Shown in pieces: positions 50,656 to 61,662 of a stretch of DNA of 64,000 nucleotides. Under the pieces are notes generated by a model that had not been told where the DNA came from, did not search any database, and saw only the letters and a list, made by a program, of their open reading frames with translations. The DNA lies in NCBI GenBank assembly GCA_945883505.1, contig CAMCXL010000006.1:1-64000 (forward strand), in the 5' to 3' direction. Every line of letters begins with the position of its first letter. The first letter of the stretch is position 1. The DNA is from Rhodoluna limnophila. Lineage in GTDB: Bacteria > Actinomycetota > Actinomycetes > Actinomycetales > Microbacteriaceae. The position numbers and the translations under genes are program-made.

Positions 50656-51975
50656 CTACTTACTGGCTCTGGCGGCCCAGGTTTCAAATGCTAATCGAGG
50701 CTTCTTAACAGCATCGATTGAGACAACATCGCGGCGCAATACCGCGTTGGAAACCCAGCCGCTAAACACGCGAATCTTTCTTTCCCACATCGGCATGGCA
50801 AGACCGTGGTACCCGCGGTGCATGAGCCAGGCTAGGAAGCCGGTCACGGCAATGTTTCGGTACTGGAACACTCCAACACCGATTCCAAGGCCGGCAACAG
50901 CACCCATGTTCTTGTGGTTGTAGTCCTTTAGTCCCTCACCGCGAAGTGCAGCTACCAGGTTTTTAGCCATGAGTTTGCCCTGCCGAACAGCGTGCTGTGC
51001 ATTTGGTACGCAGTAGCCACCAACACCGTCACCCGAAAGATCTGGAACGGCTGATACATCTCCGCAAGTCCAGGCGCCCTCGAGTACTTCTTCACCGTCA
51101 ACCACTCGAAGTGAAGCGTTGGCAGTGATACGTCCGCGCTCATCGGTTGGAAGATCGGTGTGCTTCGAAACCGGGTTCGCCATAACACCGGCGGTCCAGA
51201 CAATAGTGTCGGCAGCAAACTTCTCTCCAGTTGAAAGTTCGACAACTCCATTGTCTGCAGAAAGAAGCTGGGTGCTCAGGTGAATCTTGGCGCTTCGCCC
51301 TTCAAGGTTTTTGATTACCCAGTGGCTGGTCTTTAGAGAAACCTCCGGCATGATCCGCTCCATTGCCTCGACCAGGTGGAAGTTTAGGTCTTCAAATTTC
51401 AGCGTTGGGTAGTAGCGCAAGAGGTAAGTCGCAAGCGAAAGCATCTCTGCAAAAGCTTCGATGCCGGCAAAGCCACCGCCCACTACAACAAAGCTCAGCA
51501 GCCTCTGGCGGTCTGGTCCAGGCGGAAGGTTTCCAGCCTTATCAAAGTTGGTGAGGATGCGGTGACGAACCTCGATTGCTTCCTCAATTGTTTTCATTCC
51601 AATTGCGACTTCAGCAACCCCAGGAATTGGGAAGGTTCGAGAAACTGCACCGGCAGTTACCACAACGTGGTCATACTCACGCTCATAAGGCGCAAGGCCA
51701 GGAACTTCGATTGTTACTTTCTTGTTCTGGTGGCCAACGTGCGAAACACGGCCGGTGATAATCTCGGTGCGCTTTAGGTGTCTGCGGTGAGAAACCACAG
51801 CGTGCCTCGGCTCTATTGAGCCAGCGGCAACCTCTGGAAGAAACGGTTGGTAAGTCATGTATGGAAGAGGGTCAATCATGGTGACCTCTGCCTCGTTTTT
51901 GCGGAGGTACTTCTCTAGTTTTCTAGCGGTGTAAAAACCGGCGTATCCGCCGCCGACTATGAGGATTCTAGGCAT
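50656..51975 (-). CDS. ndh: Type II NADH dehydrogenase (NDH-2)
   Basis: 439 aa flavoprotein transferring electrons from NADH to quinone without proton pumping. FAD-binding ILIVGGGYAGFYTARKLEK at the N terminus, NAD-binding VVVGGGFAGIEAFAEML near 170, and the second FAD motif WTCGDVSAVPD. A hydrophobic, amphipathic C-terminal part (about 370-410, NIAVTGFLAWLMHRGYHG) anchors it at the membrane. ATG 51975 lies 12 nt after the upstream subtilase gene, and the UAA tRNA follows. Confidence 0.94.
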   Translation of the reverse strand: MPRILIVGGGYAGFYTARKLEKYLRKNEAEVTMIDPLPYMTYQPFLPEVAAGSIEPRHAVVSHRRHLKRTEIITGRVSHVGHQNKKVTIEVPGLAPYEREYDHVVVTAGAVSRTFPIPGVAEVAIGMKTIEEAIEVRHRILTNFDKAGNLPPGPDRQRLLSFVVVGGGFAGIEAFAEMLSLATYLLRYYPTLKFEDLNFHLVEAMERIMPEVSLKTSHWVIKNLEGRSAKIHLSTQLLSADNGVVELSTGEKFAADTIVWTAGVMANPVSKHTDLPTDERGRITANASLRVVDGEEVLEGAWTCGDVSAVPDLSGDGVGGYCVPNAQHAVRQGKLMAKNLVAALRGEGLKDYNHKNMGAVAGLGIGVGVFQYRNIAVTGFLAWLMHRGYHGLAMPMWERKIRVFSGWVSNAVLRRDVVSIDAVKKPRLAFETWAARASK

Positions 51976-51987
51976 TGGTCTAATTCA

Positions 51988-53199
51988 CTACTTCCGCTTG
52001 AGACTAATTGGGCCCCTGGCTTTTGGCCGGAAGGCAAAGTATAAAAATGTGGCTAATAGCCCAACACCAGCATACCCAGCCAGCGGTAGCCATAGGTTCG
52101 GGGCAGAGCTGGCGGGTTGCACGATTTCAACCACCGGGGACTCAATGGGGGTAAGAATTTCGCCGGGGGTTAGCTCTGGGGGTGCGTCTTTTCGATAAAG
52201 TTCGATCCACTCGGACAAAGACCCAAGCGGGTTTGATGAAACCTCGGCAGTCTCAATCAATAAAGCTTTCTCGGCATCGATCAGACCGTAGCCATAGGAA
52301 GAGGAGTAGTCCTCGAATCCAACTTTCACCGCGGATTGAATCACGCGGTTCACGACGTTGGCAGCATCTAGCTCCGGGTATAAAGATCTAATGAGTGCGA
52401 CCATTCCTGAAACTATCGGAGCTGCCCCGCTAGTTCCAGACCAAATTCGATATTCACCACCAGGGTAAGCGGCAACCAACTCTTCGGCTGGAGCAGTCAC
52501 TGCGATAGTGAAACCGCTGGTGGAAGAAAGCTCGCTGGCCTGAGCATTTTTGTCGACTCCCGCTACTGCAATCACTCCTGGAATTGTTGCCGGAGCTGAC
52601 ACTTGCTCTGTTCCATCTTCTCTGTTTCCAACCGCTGCAACTATCACTACATCTTTTTCAAACGCGTATCCGAAAGCTTCGTCCCAAGTTTCTGGCCAGG
52701 CAACAGAATTTCTGGTGAGGGAAAGGTTAATCACTTGTGCTCCGTTATCAACTGCCCAAATGATTCCCCTGGCAATCTGATCATCGGTGTCAAGCCCTTC
52801 AACACCGAAAGCCATCGAGACAGAAAGTAGCTGCGCCTTGGGCGCAGTACCTAAGATTCCAGCTCCGTCATCCTCGGGGTTTGCTCTCCCAGCCAACAGC
52901 GAGGCGACCATGGTGCCGTGGTAACTGTTTTGTCCAACCGGAGTTAGACCATCACTTGAACCAAGGCCAGAAACATCTATGCCACCAACCACCACGCCCG
53001 CAAGGGAAGGGTGAGTGGCATCAATTCCGGTGTCGATTACCGCAACTTTTATCCCCTCACCCTGGCTTAGCTGCCAGGCCTTGGTGAAACCAAAATCGTT
53101 CAGCCAGTACTGGCGATCCCGGATGGGATCAGCAGAGGCTGCAGTGGAAAGTGAGAGTGTTAGAAGTATTGCCAAGGCCGAGGAGATTACTTTTCGCAT
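51988..53199 (-). CDS. Membrane-anchored subtilisin-like serine protease (mycosin-like)
   Basis: 403 aa from ATG 53199, chosen because a signal peptide (1-23, ending ASA) follows directly; GTG 53226 is the longer option. Catalytic Asp56 (VAVIDTGID), His94 (SYHGTMVAS) and Ser257 (SGTSGAAP) are all present. A Pro/Glu-rich spacer leads to a C-terminal TM helix (about 373-395, LWLPLAGYAGVGLLATFLYF) and a basic tail. This layout matches mycosins, but no type VII secretion gene is in the window. It overlaps the DUF501 gene by 13 nt and is in an eno-ftsB-DUF501-protease-ndh run. Confidence 0.9.
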   Translation of the reverse strand: MRKVISSALAILLTLSLSTAASADPIRDRQYWLNDFGFTKAWQLSQGEGIKVAVIDTGIDATHPSLAGVVVGGIDVSGLGSSDGLTPVGQNSYHGTMVASLLAGRANPEDDGAGILGTAPKAQLLSVSMAFGVEGLDTDDQIARGIIWAVDNGAQVINLSLTRNSVAWPETWDEAFGYAFEKDVVIVAAVGNREDGTEQVSAPATIPGVIAVAGVDKNAQASELSSTSGFTIAVTAPAEELVAAYPGGEYRIWSGTSGAAPIVSGMVALIRSLYPELDAANVVNRVIQSAVKVGFEDYSSSYGYGLIDAEKALLIETAEVSSNPLGSLSEWIELYRKDAPPELTPGEILTPIESPVVEIVQPASSAPNLWLPLAGYAGVGLLATFLYFAFRPKARGPISLKRK

Positions 53200-53681
53200 A
53201 CGCACCGAGCTATTGACCAACTGCACTTATCCAGAGCAATATCACCAATCGGATTTACCCCTGGAGCTGTGGCGAGAGAGTGTGCCACGAGCGAGTGCAG
53301 GCACTTCACCCGAGTGGGCATTCCCCCAGCCGAAATTCCATCGATTTCCTCAACCTCGCCAAGTAGGGCTCGGTCTTCGAGGTAGCTCCTATGAGCACTC
53401 GCGTAGCCGGCAGCTAGTTCTGGTTCTTGCTCAAGTCTTGTTTGTAATTCCATCATTAGGCCGCTTGCCTCAAGGGTCGAAACCGCTGAGGTGGCGGCTG
53501 GAAGAGTTAGGTAGTAAACAGTTGGGAACGGAGTCCCGTCTTCTAACCTTGGTGAAGTTTGCACCACAACAGGATTCCCACAAACACACCTTGCAGCGAT
53601 TGCAATAATGTCACGAGCTGGTCTTCCAAGTTGAGTAGATACCGATTCGATGTCCTTCTCGGTGACTTTAGTTAGTGGCAC
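53187..53681 (-). CDS. DUF501-family protein
   Basis: 164 aa. The family core is visible: QLGRPARDIIAIAARCVCGNPVV (cut: RPARDIIAIAARC), PFPTVYYLTLP, and MPTRVKCLHSLVAHSLA with G-V-N-P-I-G-D. Several conserved Cys and His (C-V-C, K-C-L-H, H) could bind a metal, but this is unproven. The family is conserved beside ftsB and eno in actinobacteria. It overlaps the ftsB-like gene by 14 nt. Function unknown. Confidence 0.88.
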   Translation of the reverse strand: MPLTKVTEKDIESVSTQLGRPARDIIAIAARCVCGNPVVVQTSPRLEDGTPFPTVYYLTLPAATSAVSTLEASGLMMELQTRLEQEPELAAGYASAHRSYLEDRALLGEVEEIDGISAGGMPTRVKCLHSLVAHSLATAPGVNPIGDIALDKCSWSIARCVCEK

Positions 53682-54129
53682 TAGCTATTTCCTGGTTGGG
53701 CTCTTCAAGTCCTGCCCGAAGCGCTGACTCCAAAAATGCATCGACCCAGTTTCCCTTATTCGCTAATACCTCGGCACTAAATCCGCTTCGCTTGCGCTTT
53801 TCAGCGAGCATTGCACCAACCGTTCCGGAAGTGTCGGAAACGTCAATACCTTCGGCGTCCATCACTAGAAAGCTAACCTCACCAGGCATAACAAAGTAGA
53901 GTCGGTCTCTGGCTTGGGCACGAATGTATACCTCGTCATCCCATCTGAGGCGCTCAGCTTCCATATCCTCAAGCTCTTGTTTGGCTTGAGCCACCAAAGC
54001 CTGATAGTCGGAAATTTGTTGGCGCTGCTCAAACCAAATTTGCACGCTTGGAGCAAGAGTGAAAACACCGATCAGAATTACTGAGAGTAGGGCCAGTGTG
54101 TAGCTGTTTAGCCGACCGGTAATTCTCAT
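53668..54129 (-). CDS. ftsB: Septum formation initiator FtsB/DivIC family protein
   Basis: 153 aa. Short cytoplasmic N terminus, a TM helix (about 10-30, LALLSVILIGVFTLAPSVQ), then a coiled coil (EQRQQISDYQALVAQAKQELEDME in parts) and the family motif WDDEVYIRAQARDRLYFVMPGE. It bridges divisome proteins. The tail beyond 95 is variable. ATG 54129 lies 9 nt after eno. Confidence 0.9.
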   Translation of the reverse strand: MRITGRLNSYTLALLSVILIGVFTLAPSVQIWFEQRQQISDYQALVAQAKQELEDMEAERLRWDDEVYIRAQARDRLYFVMPGEVSFLVMDAEGIDVSDTSGTVGAMLAEKRKRSGFSAEVLANKGNWVDAFLESALRAGLEEPNQEIASATN

Positions 54130-54138
54130 GATCTATTC

Positions 54139-55461
<1,323 letters not shown>

Positions 55462-55517
55462 TCAAGAAACGTCGTCGTTAGCTCTACATACTTAGTTTAG
55501 TTTGAGAGGGCTTGCCA

Positions 55518-56726
55518 CTAGCCAATTGGCTTGATGTTTAGGCCTTTCAGGCCAGCCTTAGGCTCATCCAGTACCGCGAAGTGCTCAAACCCTTGAGTCT
55601 TGAGTGTTTCGAGCAACAGATTGAGCTTCTTCGGTTTTGGCTCAAGTCGAACTAGGTATCCAGCCTTAATGGCCTCGGCCTGGGTTGCAAGAGCTGCCGT
55701 TTGGTTTTCCAGGTCAAAAACTAGCACCAGCAGCTTGGCACTGGTTTTAGTATCGGCGACTAATTCCGCGACCCTTTCAAAACCAATCGAAATTCCAACG
55801 GCAGGAGTTGCAACACCTAACCACTTTCCAACCATTCCGTCATATCTTCCACCGCCACCAATTGATGCTCCCGATGCCGGGTGCTCAATTTCAAAAATTG
55901 TTCCGGTGTAATAACCCATTCCTCGAACCAGTGTCGGGTCAAACCTAAGGGCACCTGGGTGTAGCAGACCAACTGCCTCAAACAGCTCTTCGAGTTCCTT
56001 TGGAACTGAAGCCTTAGTAGAAAGTGAATTCAACCAAGCGGCAGTTGCTTCGGAAACTTGGTCTCCGAAGCGTTCCTTCATTTCTTCTTGAACTCCAGAA
56101 ACTCCAACCTTGTCAAGTTTGTCGATGGTGATCATCGCCTTTGACTGATCTGAATCGGAAACACCAAGTGCTTTTATTGAAGCGGTCAAAAGTTTTCGGT
56201 GATTCACTCGAACCTTGGCATCTGTAATGCCAATCGCCTTTAGGGAATTGAGGCTTGCGTTGAGTAATTCAATTTCCGCAAAGCCAGATTCATCGCCGAT
56301 GATGTCGATGTCGCACTGAACAAACTGGCGGTAGCGACCTTTCTGAGGACGCTCTGCTCGCCACACCGGTCCAGTCTGAATGGCTTTGAACACCTTTGGG
56401 AGCTTGGCGTGATTGGTGGCATAAAAACGAGTGAGGGGAACAGTTAGGTCATAGCGAAGACCTAAGTCCGCCAATTCTTCCGGGTTGGTATCCAATGCCT
56501 GATCTAGATCCTCACCGCGCTTTAGAACCCTGAAAGCAAGCTTCTCGTTGTCGCCGCCATCTCCTGAACTCAGGCGCTCGATTGCCTCCATGGCTGGAGT
56601 TTCAATCTCCTGAAAACCGTGCGAGGCGTAGCTGCCAACAATTTTGGCAAGCAAGTCATTGCGGCTGGCTTTTTCTTGAGGAAGAAAATCTCGCATACCG
56701 CGAGGAGGGTTGATTTGCGACGCCAT
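55518..56726 (-). CDS. hisS: Histidyl-tRNA synthetase
   Basis: 402 aa class II synthetase. Motif 1 region in FQEIETPAMEAIERL, motif 2 PVWRAERPQKGRYRQFVQCD, histidine-specific segments LVRGMGYYTGTIFEIEH and SIGGGGRYDGMVGKW, motif 3 GISIGFERV, and a compact anticodon-binding C-terminal domain (about 325-402). It is slightly shorter than E. coli HisS. It sits between mazG and eno. Confidence 0.95.
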   Translation of the reverse strand: MASQINPPRGMRDFLPQEKASRNDLLAKIVGSYASHGFQEIETPAMEAIERLSSGDGGDNEKLAFRVLKRGEDLDQALDTNPEELADLGLRYDLTVPLTRFYATNHAKLPKVFKAIQTGPVWRAERPQKGRYRQFVQCDIDIIGDESGFAEIELLNASLNSLKAIGITDAKVRVNHRKLLTASIKALGVSDSDQSKAMITIDKLDKVGVSGVQEEMKERFGDQVSEATAAWLNSLSTKASVPKELEELFEAVGLLHPGALRFDPTLVRGMGYYTGTIFEIEHPASGASIGGGGRYDGMVGKWLGVATPAVGISIGFERVAELVADTKTSAKLLVLVFDLENQTAALATQAEAIKAGYLVRLEPKPKKLNLLLETLKTQGFEHFAVLDEPKAGLKGLNIKPIG

Positions 56727-56776
56727 GGTTTCAAGTCTGGCAGAACAAGCTCAAAAAGCCTGGATACCGGAGGCTT

Positions 56777-57469
56777 CTAAGCCTTGCCGATTACCCCTGC
56801 ATCAAAATCATCACTGAGCTCAAACGCTCTGATCTCGACTTGTAATTCGCGTAAGGTTTCGCGAAGCGCCCGCTCTGAATCCAAGCCCTGGTGTTTGGCT
56901 GAGAGCACCAGAGCCAACAACAGGCCACCGAGTTGATCCTCATCGGCAAGCTCAAAAGCTGGCTTTGCCTCCGACTCCAAGACCCCGAGCTTTTGTGCCT
57001 TACCGATTACCTTGTCGGCCAACAGTAGCGCCGGCAGAGCGCTCGGAATCCCATCCAGCACGCTCTCGCGCTCTGGCTTTTCTTTCATCTTGTGAGCGTC
57101 CCAACTTTTCATGACATCATCGCCGGTTTCCGCTTTGTATTTTTCTAGCTCTTCCTTAGATCCAAAGACGTGCGGATGTCTCCCCTTCATCTTTGCAATT
57201 GAAAGCTCGGCAACATCTTGAATATTGAAAGGTTCCCCAAGCGAACCGGATTCAGCCAAGTCAGAATGGAAAACCACGTGGTAAAAAACATCGCCCAGCT
57301 CTTCAAGTATCTGTTGGCGGTCGTTTGATTCGATGGCGTCAATCAGCTCATAAGTTTCTTCGATTAGATACTTGGCCAACGACTGGTGAGTCTGCTCCGC
57401 ATCCCAGGGACAACCTCCCGGAGCTCTGAGCTGACGTGCAGTTTCAATAAGCTCATCAATTTTTGTCAT
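56777..57469 (-). CDS. mazG: Nucleoside triphosphate pyrophosphohydrolase MazG
   Basis: 230 aa. First MazG domain with GGCPWDAEQTHQSLAKYLIEE and Mg-binding E-x-x-E/E-x-x-D in EETYELIDAI and EELGDVFYHVVFHSD (residues about 35-80). A second, partly degenerate helical domain lies beyond 130. It removes aberrant NTPs. ATG 57469 was chosen at the conserved MTKIDELI start; TTG 57499 would add ten residues. It overlaps the mfd end by 14 nt. Confidence 0.93.
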   Translation of the reverse strand: MTKIDELIETARQLRAPGGCPWDAEQTHQSLAKYLIEETYELIDAIESNDRQQILEELGDVFYHVVFHSDLAESGSLGEPFNIQDVAELSIAKMKGRHPHVFGSKEELEKYKAETGDDVMKSWDAHKMKEKPERESVLDGIPSALPALLLADKVIGKAQKLGVLESEAKPAFELADEDQLGGLLLALVLSAKHQGLDSERALRETLRELQVEIRAFELSDDFDAGVIGKA

Positions 57470-60400
57470 TTTGCTTTTCTTCCCCTTGCAGGTTGTCAAT
57501 TACTTCAAATATCTGCCTTGCAAACTCAATCAACTTCTTGCCCGAAACCGTATCGCCATCGGCTTCCTTAGGAACGGGCACTTGGAGCGATTTGGCCGAT
57601 TGCAAATACTTTAGCCCGAGATACTGCCTGCTCAGTCTGACCTGCTCGGACTCGGTCAAATCAACCGGGGTGATTCTTGCAATTCCAGTTAGGAGGTTCA
57701 CATCTTTTAGTCCAACGCGATTGGCTATCTGTCGAAGTTCGGTGACCTCAATCAGGTTTCGAACCTGCTCTGGTGCGGTGCCATAACGATCTTCTAGCTC
57801 GGCCAAAATGGCGTCGAGATTTTCTCTGGTGCTGGTTTCCCCCGATGCGGCACTGAGCTTGTGGTAGGCCTCCAGCCTCAGTCGCTCGGAGTCTAGGTAG
57901 GTGTCTGGGATGTGAGCGTCGATTGGAATTTCAAGTTTGAGCTCAGCAGGTGAATCAAGCTTTATGCCCTTGAACTCAGATACCGCTTCGCCAATCATTC
58001 GAAGGTATAGGTCAAAACCGACCCCGGCGATGTGCCCAGATTGCTCGCCACCTAAGAGGTTTCCAGCTCCTCTTATCTCAAGATCTTTTAGCGCCACCTG
58101 AATACCAGCTCCGAGCTCGTTGTTTTGCGCGATGGTAGCCAGCCGGTCGTGCGAAGTTTCGCTCAATGGTTTGGCTGGGTCATAGAAGAAGTAGGCGTAG
58201 GCACGCTCTCTGCTCCTTCCGACTCGACCACGAATCTGATGCAACTGAGATAATCCGAAGTGTTCCGCTCGATCAATAATCAAGGTGTTGGCGTTTGGAA
58301 TATCTATTCCGGTTTCGATGATTGTGGTTGACACCAGAACATCAAACTTCTTTTCCCAGAAATCAACTACCACTTGCTCGAGGGCTGCTTCTGGCATCTG
58401 ACCATGCGCAACCGCTATCCGAGCCTCCGGAACCAGCTTGGCTAAATCGTTTGCGGTTTTTTCGATTGTCGCTACCCGGTTATGTACAAAAAACACCTGG
58501 CCCTCGCGAATTAGTTCACGTCTGATTGCCGCCGCTACCTGCTTCTCGCTATAGCCACCGATGAAGGTAAGAATGGGATGACGGTCTTCTGGCGGTGTAG
58601 CTAGAGTGGACATTTCCCGAATACCGGTGATTGCCATTTCCAGAGTTCTTGGAATTGGAGTTGCACTCATCGCCAAAATATCTACATTGGTTTTTATTGC
58701 CTTGAGTTTTTCCTTGTGCTCAACACCGAAACGCTGCTCTTCGTCGATGATAATCAGTCCAAGATTTCTAAACTTTACACTGTCGGAAAGTATGCGGTGG
58801 GTGCCAATTACTAGGTCAACCGCACCGGTTGCAAGTCCTGCGATGGTTTCCTTTACCTCTTTGGCAGTTTGGAAACGAGATAGAGATTTCACGTTAACTG
58901 GAAAACCCGCAAAGCGTTCCAGAAAAGTATCGGTGTGCTGGCGCACAAGCAAAGTCGTTGGCACCAGCATCGCAACCTGCTTGCCGTCCTGGATTGCCTT
59001 AAATGCCGCGCGAATCGCCACTTCGGTCTTGCCGTACCCGACATCGCCAGCTAAAAGCCGATCCATCGGGATTGGCTTTTCCATATCGCGCTTGACCTCA
59101 TCAATGGTGGTGAGCTGATCAGGGGTTTCCTGGAACTGAAAAGCCTCTTCCAGTTCGTGTTGCCAAGGGGTGTCGGAGGCAAATGCGTAGCCCTTGGAAT
59201 TCATTCGAGCTGAGTAAAGCTTCACAAGATCAATTGCAATCTTTCGAACTGCTTTTCGGGCATTGCCCTTGGCTCTGGACCAATCCGAGCCACCGAGCTT
59301 GGAAATTACCGGCGCTTCGCCTCCGATATACCTAGTCAACATATCCAACTGATCGGTGGGGACAAAAAGTGTGTCTTCCGGGTAGCCGCGTTTAGGTGGT
59401 GCATATTCGATGAGCAAATATTCGCGCTGGTGTTGCCTAGCACCGATGCCGCTGCTTCTTTGAACAAGCTCCTTGAATCTTCCGATTCCGTGAATCTCAT
59501 GCACCACGTAGTCGCCGGCTTTTAGAGTTAGCGGGTCAACTGCAGCGCCTCGCTTGACAGCTAGCTTCCTAACCTGGGGCGAGGTATAACTGCTTCTCGA
59601 GTAGTACTCGGTGTTGGTGATGAAAGTCATCAGGGAATCTTCAGAGACAAAACCTTTTTTGATTGGCGCCTGCAAAAGGTAAACCGTTTTCGGTTTTGGA
59701 TTATCTGGAATCGTCTCGACAAGATCAGCCTCTAGTCGACCCTGAATAAACACTTCCCGAAGTCTTTCGGCGGTGCCGTGACCCGCAGCGGAAACCACCA
59801 CGAGGTGCTTTTGCTCAAGCTGAGCCGCTACCCACTCGAGGGCGGTTGAGTCCACACCTTTGAAGTTTGGAACCTCCAGAATGCCAAGGTTCACCACCTC
59901 CTCACTGTCCTCACCAAAGGGAGAAAGGGTCACAAGCTGAAAGCTCGAAAGTTTTGAACTAAAAGAAGCAAAGTCGATAAATCCTCCACCGGATAAATCA
60001 ATTGGTGCCGATGCTCCATCCATGGCCGCATCCCAAGCGGCATGAAGAAACTCTTCATTGGTTTCAACAAGGCTCGCCGCCCTGGCGGCGGCCTTTTCAG
60101 GTGAGAGCAGCATCACACTCACATGCTTCGGTAAGTAGTCAAAGATTGAGATCATCTTTTCCGCTAATGCCGGAGCTAGTGACTCCATGCCCTCAACTGG
60201 CATGCCTAGGGAGATTTTCTCCAACATCGTGGAAAGGTTTGGAAACTCATGCATCATTTCCCGTGCCTTTGCTGCAACCTTCGGTGTGATGATTAGTTCC
60301 CTGGCTGGATAGAGAGTTAGCGATTCAAGCTTGGTAGTTGAAGAGCGCTGGTCTGATACTGAGAACTCACGTATTTCTTCAAGCTCGTCACCGAAGAACT

Positions 60401-61004
60401 CAAGCCTGACCGCGTGCTCGGCAGTAGTTGGGAAGATGTCCAAAATTCCTCCGCGAACCGCAAACTCGCCTCTCCTAGAAACCATGTCAACTCTTTGGTA
60501 GGCCTGCTCCACAAGCTTTAGTGAAAGCTCAGGTAGAAGATATTCCTTGCCTTGGAAAAGTGAGAGCGGCGGGAACTTTTCAAGGCCTGCGACAATCGGC
60601 TGGAGTGCAGCCCTGATTGAGATCAGGACATAGACCTGATGCTGGGGATGGTTTTTTGCAAGCTCCTGCAATCGAGCGATGGTTTGATACCTGCGCCCAA
60701 CTACCTCAGCGCTTGGGCTGAGTCTTTCGTGGGGCAGAGTTTCCCAAGAGGGAAAGAACAATATTTCGGCACTGGGATCCAAGTAAGCGAGCTCCTGCTC
60801 GATGTCCTCAGCTTCTCGACCGGTTGATGTCACCACGAGTTGGATTGGAGGCTTATCGCCTTTAAGTTCTGAAAACAGAGTCAGTAAAAAAGAATTTGCA
60901 CTCTGGGGTGCGACCAGTGAAATTCGAGGATTTTCAAGCTTGGACTGAAGTTTTGCAAACGGGTAGCCCTGGCCCAGGCGCGCGAGGACCCCGTGTTTTT
61001 TCAC
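57456..61004 (-). CDS. mfd: Transcription-repair coupling factor
   Basis: 1182 aa from GTG 61004, placed 10 nt after the pth stop; the frame stays open to 61082. UvrB-like N-terminal region (about 1-330), the RNA polymerase-binding domain with KAGDYVVHEIHGIGRFKEL, then the translocase domain: Walker A GDVGYGKTEVAIRAAF, DEEQ box IIIDEEQRFG, SATPIPRTLEMA and VGRSRERAYAYFF. It removes stalled polymerase and recruits UvrA. Overlaps mazG at its 3' end. Confidence 0.96.
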   Translation of the reverse strand: MKKHGVLARLGQGYPFAKLQSKLENPRISLVAPQSANSFLLTLFSELKGDKPPIQLVVTSTGREAEDIEQELAYLDPSAEILFFPSWETLPHERLSPSAEVVGRRYQTIARLQELAKNHPQHQVYVLISIRAALQPIVAGLEKFPPLSLFQGKEYLLPELSLKLVEQAYQRVDMVSRRGEFAVRGGILDIFPTTAEHAVRLEFFGDELEEIREFSVSDQRSSTTKLESLTLYPARELIITPKVAAKAREMMHEFPNLSTMLEKISLGMPVEGMESLAPALAEKMISIFDYLPKHVSVMLLSPEKAAARAASLVETNEEFLHAAWDAAMDGASAPIDLSGGGFIDFASFSSKLSSFQLVTLSPFGEDSEEVVNLGILEVPNFKGVDSTALEWVAAQLEQKHLVVVSAAGHGTAERLREVFIQGRLEADLVETIPDNPKPKTVYLLQAPIKKGFVSEDSLMTFITNTEYYSRSSYTSPQVRKLAVKRGAAVDPLTLKAGDYVVHEIHGIGRFKELVQRSSGIGARQHQREYLLIEYAPPKRGYPEDTLFVPTDQLDMLTRYIGGEAPVISKLGGSDWSRAKGNARKAVRKIAIDLVKLYSARMNSKGYAFASDTPWQHELEEAFQFQETPDQLTTIDEVKRDMEKPIPMDRLLAGDVGYGKTEVAIRAAFKAIQDGKQVAMLVPTTLLVRQHTDTFLERFAGFPVNVKSLSRFQTAKEVKETIAGLATGAVDLVIGTHRILSDSVKFRNLGLIIIDEEQRFGVEHKEKLKAIKTNVDILAMSATPIPRTLEMAITGIREMSTLATPPEDRHPILTFIGGYSEKQVAAAIRRELIREGQVFFVHNRVATIEKTANDLAKLVPEARIAVAHGQMPEAALEQVVVDFWEKKFDVLVSTTIIETGIDIPNANTLIIDRAEHFGLSQLHQIRGRVGRSRERAYAYFFYDPAKPLSETSHDRLATIAQNNELGAGIQVALKDLEIRGAGNLLGGEQSGHIAGVGFDLYLRMIGEAVSEFKGIKLDSPAELKLEIPIDAHIPDTYLDSERLRLEAYHKLSAASGETSTRENLDAILAELEDRYGTAPEQVRNLIEVTELRQIANRVGLKDVNLLTGIARITPVDLTESEQVRLSRQYLGLKYLQSAKSLQVPVPKEADGDTVSGKKLIEFARQIFEVIDNLQGEEKQNDKN

Positions 61005-61014
61005 AAGATCAAGT

Positions 61015-61662
61015 CTAAGCAGTGTCACTCTCGGTTGGAGCGTGGTATTTGCCCTGGGCGGCAACGATACCGTTGCGAGCAACTTCCTCTAGGGCATCAG
61101 CTGCAATCTCCAGGGTGACAGCAAGCTCAGTCTTTTCTGAACTTGAGAAGTTTTTCAAGACGTAATCAGCTGCGTCAGATGTTCCAGGTGGTCGGCCAAT
61201 ACCGAGGCGAATCCGAGCAAAGTCGTTCGTGTCGATTGCCGAAATAATATCGCGAATGCCGTTATGCCCTCCGTGGCCGCCGCCTTGCTTTAGCCTGAAG
61301 CTGGCAGGTGGGATATCCAGCTCGTCGTGAGCCACAATCAACGACTCGGGGTCGAGTTTGTAAAAGCTCATCAAAGATGAAGTTGGTCCCCCGGAAAGAT
61401 TCATGAATGAAAGTGGTTTAGCCAAAATAAGCTTTGGGCCACCAATGATTTTTACCTCGGCTACCAGTGCGTTTGATTTGTGAGCCTTGAAGGTTTCGCC
61501 AAACCTTGCCGCAACAACGTCAAGCAGCATCTGCCCGACGTTATGGCGGTTAAGTGCATAGTTGGGCCCGGGATTACCGAGCCCAACTACTAAAAAGGTA
61601 TTACTCAGCTTTAGCGTCCGAAGCCTTAGCTGCTTCTGGAGCAGCCTCAGCTGCAACTGCAA
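61015..61662 (-). CDS. pth: Peptidyl-tRNA hydrolase
   Basis: 215 aa. Recycles peptidyl-tRNA. Core motifs: FLVVGLGNPGPNYALNRHNVGQ (in part), KPLSFMNLSGG, IVAHDELDIPP with catalytic Asp, and KQGGGHGGHNGIRDI, FARIRLGIGRP. Family proteins normally begin just before the FLVVGLGNPG strand, but there is no ATG, GTG or nearer TTG there. TTG 61662 has GAGGA 5 nt upstream, giving a roughly 20-aa Leu/Gln-rich leader that overlaps rplY. A CTG start at 61608 is the alternative. Confidence 0.93.
   Translation of the reverse strand: MQLQLRLLQKQLRLRTLKLSNTFLVVGLGNPGPNYALNRHNVGQMLLDVVAARFGETFKAHKSNALVAEVKIIGGPKLILAKPLSFMNLSGGPTSSLMSFYKLDPESLIVAHDELDIPPASFRLKQGGGHGGHNGIRDIISAIDTNDFARIRLGIGRPPGTSDAADYVLKNFSSSEKTELAVTLEIAADALEEVARNGIVAAQGKYHAPTESDTA

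Noticed and set aside
61601-61662. pth/rplY overlap as a possible frameshift error
   Set aside because: Both proteins are complete with intact family motifs; the overlap only concerns the pth start choice.
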